From: Phascolarctobacterium sp.
Lineage (GTDB): Bacteria > Bacillota > Negativicutes > Acidaminococcales > Acidaminococcaceae
Reading direction: 5' to 3'
NCBI GenBank assembly: GCA_004558595.1
Contig: SFCN01000006.1
Location: forward strand, 1-45,589
DNA length: 45,589 nt
This document shows, piece by piece, positions 16,162 to 23,484 of this stretch. A program made the position numbers and the translations under genes. Under the pieces are notes generated by a model. It was not told the origin of the DNA. It saw only the letters and a program-made list of their open reading frames with translations, and made no database searches. The first letter of the stretch is position 1, and each line of letters begins with the position of its first letter.

Positions 16162-16893
16162 ATGTTGGACAACCTGGCGTGGCTACAGGAAAATAAAGAT
16201 ATAATGATGGTTGTCCGGCTGGTTGTGGCTGCCATTCTCGGCGGTATTGTAGGCATTGAGAGGGGCAGCGGTGACAGACCGGCTGGCTTTCGTACCCATA
16301 TTCTGGTGTGCGTGGGCTCGGCCCTGTTTATGCTAGTTTCCATGTACGGATTTGATGATGTGGCTCCGGCCACGACCGTCCATGAGACTGATTTGGGCGC
16401 CCGTCGCGATTCGGCGCGTATCGCGGCTCAGGTTGTTAGCGGTATCGGCTTTTTGGGCGCCGGCACCATTCTCCATGAGGGCTTGACTATCCGTGGTCTG
16501 ACCACGGCAGCCAGCCTGTGGATGGTTTCCGCCATTGGTCTGGCTGTGGGCAGCGGCATGTTCTTTTTGAGCGCCATGGCCACAGTGATTACCATGATTA
16601 CGCTGGTGACCTTCCACACATGGGAGAAGCGTTTTGCGTCTACCAGTCGCAGTGATAGGCGCTTTGTGCGCATTACCACGGGCAATCGTAATGGCGCTAT
16701 TACGGATATTACGGGCTATTTGTCCTCCATCGGCATTCAAGTGAAGTCCTTGAACGTAAAGAAAAATAAGGATAAGAATAGTCTTGTAATCGATTTGTAT
16801 TTGAAGCTTGGAAAGAATGTGGAGGGCGCGGATTATATCCGCGGCCTGCAGAGCATTGAAGGCGTTACGAGCGTAGAAAACTCCAAGTATTGA
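16162..16893 (+). CDS. MgtC/SapB family membrane protein
   Basis: A 243-aa inner-membrane protein. The ATG at 16162 has AGAGG about 8 bp upstream; a GTG at 16153 is less likely. It has the MgtC signature in the first helices (AAILGGIVGIERGSGDRPAGFRTH is the region), then VSGIGFLGAGTI, GLTTAASLW and AIGLAVGSGMFF. A soluble C-terminal part of about 90 aa looks ACT-like. MgtC proteins affect Mg2+ and membrane-energy homeostasis; the exact role of this one is not shown. Confidence 0.88.
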   Translation: MLDNLAWLQENKDIMMVVRLVVAAILGGIVGIERGSGDRPAGFRTHILVCVGSALFMLVSMYGFDDVAPATTVHETDLGARRDSARIAAQVVSGIGFLGAGTILHEGLTIRGLTTAASLWMVSAIGLAVGSGMFFLSAMATVITMITLVTFHTWEKRFASTSRSDRRFVRITTGNRNGAITDITGYLSSIGIQVKSLNVKKNKDKNSLVIDLYLKLGKNVEGADYIRGLQSIEGVTSVENSKY

Positions 16894-16949
16894 TTTATTT
16901 AGATACGCATATGTAGAGCGATGTTTTGTATATGTAATGAAAGGATAAC

Positions 16950-19900
16950 ATGATGCAAACTAAATATTGCATTATGCCCGATGAGGAAAAGTTCTTTGCT
17001 TTTTTGTCTGCTCAGTCATTTACTGAAGGTGAGCTGCTGCAGCTGCGGTTAATGCGCATCAAACAGATTTGCGTTGATGAGTCTACCCGTCAGTGGGAGG
17101 TGCATTTTACTAGCGCTGCCCATCTTACTCAAGGTATTATCCAGGCAGCGGCTGCAAAATTGGCCGCTGCCTTTTCTTTACAGCAGGTGGATATGATCTG
17201 TGACGGGGACGGGAGCAAATGCTCCCTGCCCCTGGGCAAGCTGGAGCCTGAGGTAGAGGTAACGGACTGCACAGGCGAGCCCTTGCCTGAGGAGCTGCCC
17301 CTGCCGCCGGAGCCAGTGGATATGGAAATCGGGCAGACCGAGCAGAAAATGCCCACCTGCCAGCAGCAGGAGGGCGTTGGGCAGGCCGAGGCGGCTCCCT
17401 TGCCGCCAGAGCCGCCGGAGATAGCAGAGCCTTCCCCGGATGAGCTGGCCTATCAGCAGGCCTATGAGGCTCTGTATGGACAAAAGAAGGACACCGGCCT
17501 CCTGTGGGGCCGGCCCATCAAAGGGCAGGCGCGTAAAATTGACTCTATCACGGAGGACGAGGACAGAGTCGTTATCGAGGGTAAGTTCGTGAAAACCTTG
17601 GACAAGGATGGCGGCTTGCAAAGCTTCGTGGAGCACGAAACGAGAACGGGCTTTGTAATCTTGACCTTTAATATTTGCGACGAGACCAACGGCATGACCT
17701 TGAAAATTCTTTTCAAGGGGAACAAGGACGAGCTGGCCAATACCCACAAGACAGTGAACGAGCTGAAGAGCAAGCTGAAGGTAGGGACTATGCTGCGAGT
17801 ACAGGGCAACGTGGCCCGGGATCGATTTATGATGGACGAGTTCACCATGCAGGTTACGGGTCTCATGAAGCTGGAGGTTGAGGAAAAGCCTCGCACGGAC
17901 AATGCCAAGGAGAAGCGAGTAGAGCTGCACTGTCACACGAAAATGAGCAAGATGGACGGCCTGACGCCTATGGATGAATTGGTCAAGCAGGCCATCAAGT
18001 GGGGTCACAAGGCCTTGGCCATTACGGACCACGGCGTGGTCCAGGCCTTTCCCTTCTGCTACGACGCTGCTGAGGGCAGCGATTTGAAGCTGATTTTCGG
18101 CATGGAGGGCTATCTTATCAGCGACCGAGAAATCAAGGGAGCTGATACGGACCAGGAGCCCACGGACACCATTAAAAAGAGTCGTGCGCCTAAGATTCGC
18201 AGCCATCACATCATCCTACTGGCCCAGAACGAGGTGGGCCTACGCAATTTGTATAGGATGGTCAGCGTAAGCCATTTGCGTCATTTTAATAAGCGTCCTC
18301 TGCTGCCCCGTGGTGTTATTTCTGAATATCGTGAGGGCATAATTGTGGGCTCCGCCTGCGAGGCAGGGGAGCTGTATCAGGCAGTGCGCAGCGGCGCCAG
18401 TGAGGCAGAGCTGGAGGAAATCGCTAGCTTTTATGATTATTTAGAGATTCAGCCCACGGGCAATAATATGTTTTTAGTGCGTGAAGGCTACTGTACCCAA
18501 GAGGATTTAAAGGAGCATAATCGCACCATTTATGAGCTGGGTAAGCGCATGGGCAAGCTGGTTTGCGCTACCTGCGACGTGCATTTTCTCAATCCTGAGG
18601 ATGCCAGACTGCGTACTATTTTGCAGGCGGCCCAGAATTATAAGGATGCGGATATGCAGCCGCCCCTGTATCTGCACACCACCGAGGAAATGCTGGAGGA
18701 ATTCGCTTATTTAGGCGAGGAAGCAGCCTATGAGGTTGTGGTCACCAATACCAATAAAATCGCGGATATGGTGAATAAGATTAAGCCCGTGCCGGATCGG
18801 GATCAGCTTTATTCTCCGGCCATTCCTGGCGCCGAGGAGGCCGTAAAGAGCCTTTCCTATGCCAAGGCCCATGCTTGGTACGGGGATAAGCTGCCGCAAG
18901 TCGTGGAGGACAGGCTGAAGATGGAGCTGGATGCCATTGTGGGCCACGGCTTTTCCGTTTTGTACTATATTGCCCACAAGCTGGTGAAGCATTCCTTGGA
19001 TAGGGGCTATTTAGTTGGCTCCCGTGGCAGCGTTGGCTCCTCCTTCGTGGCGACCATGCTGGATATTACCGAGGTTAACGCCTTAAAGCCCCATTATCGC
19101 TGTCCCAACTGTCGTCACAGCGAGTTCTTTTTAAACAATGAGGTTGATTCAGGCTTCGACCTGGAGCCCAAGGACTGCCCTGAATGTGGCACGCCCATGC
19201 TCCGGGATGGGCATGACATACCCTTTGCCGTATTCTTAGGCTTCCACGGGGACAAGGTTCCCGATATTGATTTGAATTTTTCCGGCGGGCACGACCCGGA
19301 CGACCCCAGCTCCCATCCCCTGTCCGATCAGGAAGTGGCGCACAAGTACACAGAGGAGCTCTTCGGTCGCGACAATGTGTGCCGTGCAGGTACCATCGCC
19401 ACTGTGGCCAATAAAACCGCAGTGGGCTATATAAAAAAATATTACGAGGAAAGAAATCGCCACGTCCACCCAGCTAAAATAGCGGAGCTGGTGGAGGGCT
19501 TGGCTGGCATTAAGCGTACCACGGGTCAGCATCCCGGCGGTATCATGGTAGTGCCCCGTAACATGGATATTCACTATATCACGCCCATGAATCGTCCTGC
19601 GGATAAGCCCGACGAGCTTACCATCACCACTCATTACGATTATCACAGCATCAACGACCGCTTGGTTAAGCTGGATATTCTAGGTCATGATGATCCCATG
19701 GTGCTGAAGATGCTGGAAAAATATATGCAGGAAGAGGTTGACCCCAATTTTGACCCTAAGGACATCCCTGTAGGGGACGAGGAAACCATGCGTATTTTCC
19801 AAAACACCTCTTCCCTAGGGGTGAAGGAGGAGGACATTGGCAGCCAGGTGGGCACCTATGGCATTCCGGAGTGCGGCACAGCCTTCGTGCGTCAGATGAT

Positions 19901-20747
19901 TCACGATGTACAGCCCTCTAAATTTAGCGAGGTAGTGCGAGTTTCCGGTTATTCCCATGGCACCGATGTATGGCTTAATAATGCCCAGGACCTGATTAAG
20001 GAGGGCAAGCCCGTAGCCGAGACCATTTCTACTCGTGACGATATTATGACCCATTTAATTAGCAAGGGCGTGGAGCCCAGTCTGGCCTTCAAAACCATGG
20101 AGCATGTGCGTAAGGGCAAGGCCGCCAAGAAGGGTTTGGAGCCCAAGATGCTGGAGGCTATGAAGGCAGCGAAGATTCCTGATTGGTACATCAAGTCCTG
20201 CGAAAAGGTGCAGTACCTATTTCCCAAAGCCCATGCTGTGGCCTATGTACTGATGGCCTATCGCATCGCCTATTGTAAGGTGCACTATCCTAAGGAGTTT
20301 TACGCGGCCTATTTCACAGTGCGCGCCACGGATTTCGACTATAATTATGTGGCCAAGGGTCAGAGCTATGTGCAAAACTTTATTAAGAATGTTTATAACC
20401 AGGGCTTTAAGGCCAGCGTACAGGATAAGTCCACGGTGACCTATTTAGAGCTGGCCAATGAGATGATGTGCCGTGGCCTAGTCTTCGAGCGTCCTGACCT
20501 ATATAGGTCCCACGCCACCAAGTTTAGGATTACGGAGAAGGGCCTTTTACCGCCCCTAGGCGCCATCGGCGGCGTGGGCGAGATTGCCGCCAAGGCCATC
20601 TCCTCGGTGAGCGATGCGGATAATCCCTTCATTTCCTGGGAGGATTTGAAGCAGCGGGCCGGCGTAGGCCAAAACGTGCTGGAGGCCTTGGCCAATGTGG
20701 GCGTTTTAACAGATCTGCCCGAGAGCAATCAGATGTCCCTGTTCTAG
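16950..20747 (+). CDS. polC: DNA polymerase III alpha, PolC type, without the embedded exonuclease
   Basis: Replicative polymerase. The start is ATG at 16950 or, with better RBS spacing (AAAGGA), ATG at 16953. Order: N-terminal domain, a Pro/Glu-rich linker (about 100-165), OB fold (about 195-310), PHP domain (HCHTKMSKMDG about 327, AITDHGVV), then polymerase core. The core holds the Zn-binding CPNC and CPEC pairs, GSRGSVGSS, the catalytic PDIDLNFSG and KLDILGHDDP. The C-terminus ends in the clamp-binding motif QMSLF. At 1265 aa it is about 170 shorter than B. subtilis PolC. The DEDDh 3'-5' exonuclease normally inserted in PHP is missing: no DxETTG-like motif exists, and a Lys/Asp-rich linker of about 25 residues (about 391-416) takes its place. 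Confidence 0.95.
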   Translation: MMQTKYCIMPDEEKFFAFLSAQSFTEGELLQLRLMRIKQICVDESTRQWEVHFTSAAHLTQGIIQAAAAKLAAAFSLQQVDMICDGDGSKCSLPLGKLEPEVEVTDCTGEPLPEELPLPPEPVDMEIGQTEQKMPTCQQQEGVGQAEAAPLPPEPPEIAEPSPDELAYQQAYEALYGQKKDTGLLWGRPIKGQARKIDSITEDEDRVVIEGKFVKTLDKDGGLQSFVEHETRTGFVILTFNICDETNGMTLKILFKGNKDELANTHKTVNELKSKLKVGTMLRVQGNVARDRFMMDEFTMQVTGLMKLEVEEKPRTDNAKEKRVELHCHTKMSKMDGLTPMDELVKQAIKWGHKALAITDHGVVQAFPFCYDAAEGSDLKLIFGMEGYLISDREIKGADTDQEPTDTIKKSRAPKIRSHHIILLAQNEVGLRNLYRMVSVSHLRHFNKRPLLPRGVISEYREGIIVGSACEAGELYQAVRSGASEAELEEIASFYDYLEIQPTGNNMFLVREGYCTQEDLKEHNRTIYELGKRMGKLVCATCDVHFLNPEDARLRTILQAAQNYKDADMQPPLYLHTTEEMLEEFAYLGEEAAYEVVVTNTNKIADMVNKIKPVPDRDQLYSPAIPGAEEAVKSLSYAKAHAWYGDKLPQVVEDRLKMELDAIVGHGFSVLYYIAHKLVKHSLDRGYLVGSRGSVGSSFVATMLDITEVNALKPHYRCPNCRHSEFFLNNEVDSGFDLEPKDCPECGTPMLRDGHDIPFAVFLGFHGDKVPDIDLNFSGGHDPDDPSSHPLSDQEVAHKYTEELFGRDNVCRAGTIATVANKTAVGYIKKYYEERNRHVHPAKIAELVEGLAGIKRTTGQHPGGIMVVPRNMDIHYITPMNRPADKPDELTITTHYDYHSINDRLVKLDILGHDDPMVLKMLEKYMQEEVDPNFDPKDIPVGDEETMRIFQNTSSLGVKEEDIGSQVGTYGIPECGTAFVRQMIHDVQPSKFSEVVRVSGYSHGTDVWLNNAQDLIKEGKPVAETISTRDDIMTHLISKGVEPSLAFKTMEHVRKGKAAKKGLEPKMLEAMKAAKIPDWYIKSCEKVQYLFPKAHAVAYVLMAYRIAYCKVHYPKEFYAAYFTVRATDFDYNYVAKGQSYVQNFIKNVYNQGFKASVQDKSTVTYLELANEMMCRGLVFERPDLYRSHATKFRITEKGLLPPLGAIGGVGEIAAKAISSVSDADNPFISWEDLKQRAGVGQNVLEALANVGVLTDLPESNQMSLF

Positions 20748-20807
20748 GCTTGGAGCTGGGTTTATACGACGAGTAAAGGATGCATGATGTGCAGATAGAG
20801 GTGAATG

Positions 20808-21212
20808 ATGGCAAAATTAGTTTTAGCATATAATTTTTCGGAAGAGCGCTTGCCGGCGCTGAAGCTGGCGTGCATGCTGGTGAAGGCACCACTGAAGGTG
20901 GTGCCTAGGGAACAGCTTGCGCAGCCTCTGGGATACTTGGCAGGGGTGCCCGGAGTGGAGCCTGTAAACGAAGTTTACGAAGGCGACGAGGCTAGGGAGG
21001 AAATGCTGATTTTGTGCGGCTTTGGTCGCCCTGATTTGGATAGGCTGCTCAGCGCCATTCGCAAGGGCAAGCTGCAAAGCGTGGCTCTGAAGGCGGCGCT
21101 CACGCCTACCAACGCGCTCTGGAGCGGTGTGAAGCTGCAGGGAGAGCTGGCCCAGGAGCATGCGTATATGCATGGAAAAAAGGGTCCAAAACCCAAGCAT
21201 GACAGCCTATAA
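20808..21212 (+). CDS. DUF3783 family protein
   Basis: About 134 aa with no signal peptide or membrane segment. I match it from memory to the DUF3783 family, on the pattern LAYNFSEERLPALKLAC near the start, then LILCGFGRPDLDRLLSAIRKG and ALKAALTPTNALW in the second half. Function unknown. The start is ATG 20808 (AGAGG about 5 bp upstream) or ATG 20805. Codon use matches its neighbours. The last codons lie inside the left arm of an inverted repeat (21199-21216), so the C-terminal residues may have been shaped by that element. Confidence 0.8.
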   Translation: MAKLVLAYNFSEERLPALKLACMLVKAPLKVVPREQLAQPLGYLAGVPGVEPVNEVYEGDEAREEMLILCGFGRPDLDRLLSAIRKGKLQSVALKAALTPTNALWSGVKLQGELAQEHAYMHGKKGPKPKHDSL

Positions 21213-21301
21213 GGGGCCATCTATTTCGTTAGGGCTCCTAGGAGTATTATTGATACGCCGTCGTCGCCCTGCCTCATATCTGACCCCTTCTAGGCTGTCA
21301 T
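21199..21301. repeat. 103-bp inverted-repeat element at a gene 3' end
   Basis: Two 18-bp arms (21199-21216 and 21284-21301) match in inverted orientation at 17 of 18 bases and flank 67 bp that include the palindrome CTCCTAGGAG. The left arm covers the stop codon of the DUF3783 gene. No T-run follows, so it is not a standard terminator. It could be a small mobile repeat or a processing hairpin. Confidence 0.6.
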
Positions 21302-21314
21302 AATAAAGAAAGAA

Positions 21315-21343
21315 TTGAATAGGAATTCATGTTGTGATATAAT
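21315..21343 (+). promoter_or_regulatory. yajQ promoter
   Basis: TTGAAT (21315-21320), 17-bp spacer, TATAAT (21338-21343), with a TG extension (TGATATAAT). Confidence 0.8.
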
Positions 21344-21382
21344 ATTTTTAATATAATAATTTTTAAAAAGTGAGGTATACAA

Positions 21383-21874
21383 ATGGCTAAGGATAGTTCT
21401 TTCGACGTTGTTTCTCAGGTAGATATGCAGGAGATGGACAACGCTGTGAACCAAGTAAAAAAGGAAATTTCCCAACGCTACGATTTTCGTGGCAGCAATG
21501 CTTCCATTGAATTAGGCGAAAAGGAAGTCAAGGTTGCCGCTGAGGATGAGTACAAGCTGGGCGCGATTCTCGATATGCTGCGCCAAAAGATGGCTAAGCG
21601 CGGTATCCCTCTGCGCTGCTTAGTGCCCGGCAAAATCGAGCCCGCCGCCAAGGGCACTGTGCGCCAACAGCTGGAAATCCAACAAGGTATTTCCAAGGAG
21701 AACGGCAAAAAGATTCAGGCTGCCATTAAGGCTACTAAGCTGAAGGTTAATGCCCAGCTACAGGACGACCAAGTGCGTGTTTCCGGAGCGAAAAAGGATG
21801 ATTTACAAGCCGTTATCCAAATGCTCAAGGAAGGTGACTTCGGCGTAGATTTGCAATTCATCAACATGCGCTAA
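21383..21874 (+). CDS. yajQ: YajQ family nucleotide-binding protein
   Basis: 163 aa, the family length. Starts MAKDSSFDVVSQVDMQEMDN and carries the conserved SQRYDFRGSNASIEL, KRGIPLRCL, and QQGISKENGKKI stretches, then the C-terminal VRVSGAKKDDLQAVIQ. Two RNP-like alpha/beta domains. Members bind tRNA/GTP in early reports, and some bind cyclic di-GMP and act as effectors. That would fit the HD-GYP sensor at 27838, but the link is inference. Confidence 0.93.
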   Translation: MAKDSSFDVVSQVDMQEMDNAVNQVKKEISQRYDFRGSNASIELGEKEVKVAAEDEYKLGAILDMLRQKMAKRGIPLRCLVPGKIEPAAKGTVRQQLEIQQGISKENGKKIQAAIKATKLKVNAQLQDDQVRVSGAKKDDLQAVIQMLKEGDFGVDLQFINMR

Positions 21875-21914
21875 GGGCTCTAGGAAAATATTTTACTTTT
21901 TTCATAAAAAGTAC

Positions 21915-21943
21915 TTGCCAAGTGCAGGGTTTTCTGGTATAAT
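21915..21943 (+). promoter_or_regulatory. Promoter of the tRNA-Gln/tRNA-Glu unit
   Basis: TTGCCA (21915-21920), 17-bp spacer, TATAAT (21938-21943) with TG extension (TGGTATAAT). The start would fall about 20 bp before tRNA-Gln. Confidence 0.85.
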
Positions 21944-21971
21944 TCTTATTGTTCTGGTGAACAACACATTT

Positions 21972-22045
21972 TCCGGGATGGTGTAATGGTAGCACAAGTG
22001 ACTCTGGATCATTCGGTCTGGGTTCGAGTCCTAGTCCCGGAGCCA
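21972..22045 (+). tRNA. tRNA-Gln (CTG)
   Basis: A full cloverleaf of 74 nt with encoded CCA. Acceptor arms TCCGGGA and TCCCGGA pair fully. The anticodon loop is CTCTGGA, so the anticodon is CUG, reading only CAG. The T-loop TTCGAGT is normal. It is 3 bp upstream of tRNA-Glu in the same transcript. Confidence 0.95.
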
Positions 22046-22048
22046 GAT

Positions 22049-22123
22049 GGCGCTATGGTCAAGCGGCTAAGACGTCGCCCTCTCAAGGCGAAATCAAGGG
22101 TTCGATTCCCTTTAGCGCTACCA
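22049..22123 (+). tRNA. tRNA-Glu (CTC)
   Basis: A 75-nt cloverleaf with encoded CCA. The acceptor GGCGCTA pairs with TAGCGCT, with a G1-U72 wobble. The anticodon stem TCGCC/GGCGA encloses CTCTCAA, so the anticodon is CUC, reading only GAG. The discriminator is A. Confidence 0.95.
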
Positions 22124-22132
22124 CGTTAGAGC

Positions 22133-22199
22133 AAGTTTTGTGGTTCGAAATACACAAAACTTTGACGAAGAGCTGTATCGAAAGATGCAGCTCTTTTTT
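22133..22199 (+). terminator. Terminator of the tRNA unit
   Basis: A perfect 12-bp stem (22168-22179 with 22184-22195, one G-U) closed by GAAA is followed by a T-run. It is preceded by another perfect 10-bp inverted repeat (22133-22142 with 22153-22162) that may help processing. Confidence 0.92.
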
Positions 22200-22258
22200 G
22201 TTGCGTATCCTTTAATACCCAATGCCTATAGAAGGCATTTGGCTGGAGCAAAAAAAGA

Positions 22259-22319
22259 ACTGTATAGCAACTATACATCTGTGAAAAATTTTCATCAAAC
22301 TGTATAGTAACAATACAGC
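22259..22319 (+). promoter_or_regulatory. Two MerR-type operators upstream of the regulator gene
   Basis: Two 21-bp dyads, 22259-22279 and 22299-22319, share ACTGTATAG-N3-C(T/A)ATACA(T/G)C and lie exactly 40 bp apart. The second sits in a 19-bp gap between weak hexamers (CAAACT 22296-22301 and AATAAT 22321-22326), the layout of MerR-controlled promoters. This suggests autoregulation. Confidence 0.7.
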
Positions 22320-22381
22320 GAATAATGTGATAGAATATTAGCAAGAGATATATAATCTTAATCAGCGCAAGGAGGACAAGT

Positions 22382-23212
22382 ATGGACGATTTAATTGCTA
22401 TTAGCGAGATGGCCAAATTTTATGGCATTACCCGCCAAACTTTGATTTATTATGATGAAATTGACTTGTTTAAGCCTGTGAAAGTAGATTGTAAGGGCTA
22501 TCGTTATTATAGTCGTCGCCAGATTCCTTACTTGCGTGAAATTTGCTTTTTAAAATCCGTGGGCGTGAGTCTTAAGGAGATTCTGGAGCATTTTAAAGAC
22601 AGGTCGGCTATTAAGGAGATGAAACTGCTCAAGGAGCAACGTAATAGAATTGCTCAGGAAATAAGTCGATTAAACAAACTACGTGATTCTATCAACCAAC
22701 GCATCAGGTTATATGAGCAGAGCGTTGAAGCCGAGGATGTTAATATTAGGGAGCCATTTATTCGTAGGTTTCCGGCGCAAAGGTTGCTGTTTCATGAATA
22801 TGTGAAGCCCATTAACAGGGAAAATTTGCATATTACATTGATGACTCTGTGGCGGGAGGTTTTTCGCAAGGAGCTGGTTCCTTGCAGCGGGTTTGGCTCC
22901 TTATTCCGCAAGGAGGATATTCTTAAGCATCAGCCTTTAGCTTCGGCTGGCAGCTGCCTATTTTTGCCTACGTGGAACCAAGATTACCCTGAAAGCATTT
23001 TGATACCACCAAGTGAATGTGCCTGCATGTATAAATATGGCATGCCCTATGATACGGAAAGCTTGGAACAGTTGATGGATTGGATTGAAATGAATGGCTA
23101 TGAGCTTTGTGGTGATGTTATCGATTTATGCCTTCTAGATACAACATTTTATCGTGAGCAGAAGACCTTGGATTACTGTCTGCTCCTTGCACCCATTCAG
23201 CTTAAAGCTTGA
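22382..23212 (+). CDS. MerR-family regulator with GyrI-like effector domain
   Basis: 276 aa. The N-terminal winged helix-turn-helix of the MerR family (ISEMAKFYGITRQTLIYYDE, then GYRYYSRRQI) is followed by a coiled-coil dimerisation helix (about 80-125, many Lys/Arg/Glu) and a C-terminal region of about 150 aa resembling the GyrI/BmrR drug-binding domain (about 130-276). Lacks the Cys pattern of metal-sensing MerR proteins. RBS GGAGG precedes the ATG. It likely binds an aromatic or cationic small molecule and activates the UbiD operon downstream, because the same operator motif lies in that promoter. Confidence 0.9.
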   Translation: MDDLIAISEMAKFYGITRQTLIYYDEIDLFKPVKVDCKGYRYYSRRQIPYLREICFLKSVGVSLKEILEHFKDRSAIKEMKLLKEQRNRIAQEISRLNKLRDSINQRIRLYEQSVEAEDVNIREPFIRRFPAQRLLFHEYVKPINRENLHITLMTLWREVFRKELVPCSGFGSLFRKEDILKHQPLASAGSCLFLPTWNQDYPESILIPPSECACMYKYGMPYDTESLEQLMDWIEMNGYELCGDVIDLCLLDTTFYREQKTLDYCLLLAPIQLKA

Positions 23213-23246
23213 GAAGTAGCTTGTTAAAAGATAATATATCTTAAGG

Positions 23247-23277
23247 AAAGGATTGCCTAATGCTGGCAGTCCTTTTT
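23247..23277 (+). terminator. Terminator of the MerR gene
   Basis: An 11-bp stem (23247-23257 with 23264-23274, one G-T pair), loop of 6, runs into TTTTTG. Confidence 0.85.
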
Positions 23278-23384
23278 GTTTTAGTGTATATTTGTGTAGG
23301 TCGCTATACATGGCGTGACGGAGATAACGATTTTAAGTTAACACTTTTGCTTATTTTATCTGCAAAATTTTCAATGTGAAACTA

Positions 23385-23415
23385 TTGACTATAAAGCTGC
23401 CTTACAGTATACAAT
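23385..23415 (+). promoter_or_regulatory. MerR-type promoter and operator of the decarboxylase operon
   Basis: TTGACT (23385-23390) and TACAAT (23410-23415) are 19 bp apart, the long spacer typical of MerR-activated promoters. The spacer holds a 21-bp dyad (23388-23408), ACTATAAAG-CTG-CCTTACAGT, which matches the two dyads upstream of the merR gene. An alternative -10, TATACA at 23408, would give a normal 17-bp spacer. Confidence 0.72.
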
Positions 23416-23484
23416 GCAAGCCATAGGATGTGCACCCCTAGTAAATAAAAAAATGCATCATTTTTATCAAAGGAGGCCACGAGT

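Noticed and set aside
17178..18209. Minus-strand frame of 343 codons opposite polC
   Set aside because: Leu/Gln/His-rich translation typical of an antisense frame to a GC-biased gene; polC is certain here.
22133..22199. CRISPR or repeat array after the tRNAs
   Set aside because: The two inverted repeats differ in sequence and spacing and end in a T-run; they are terminator-type hairpins.
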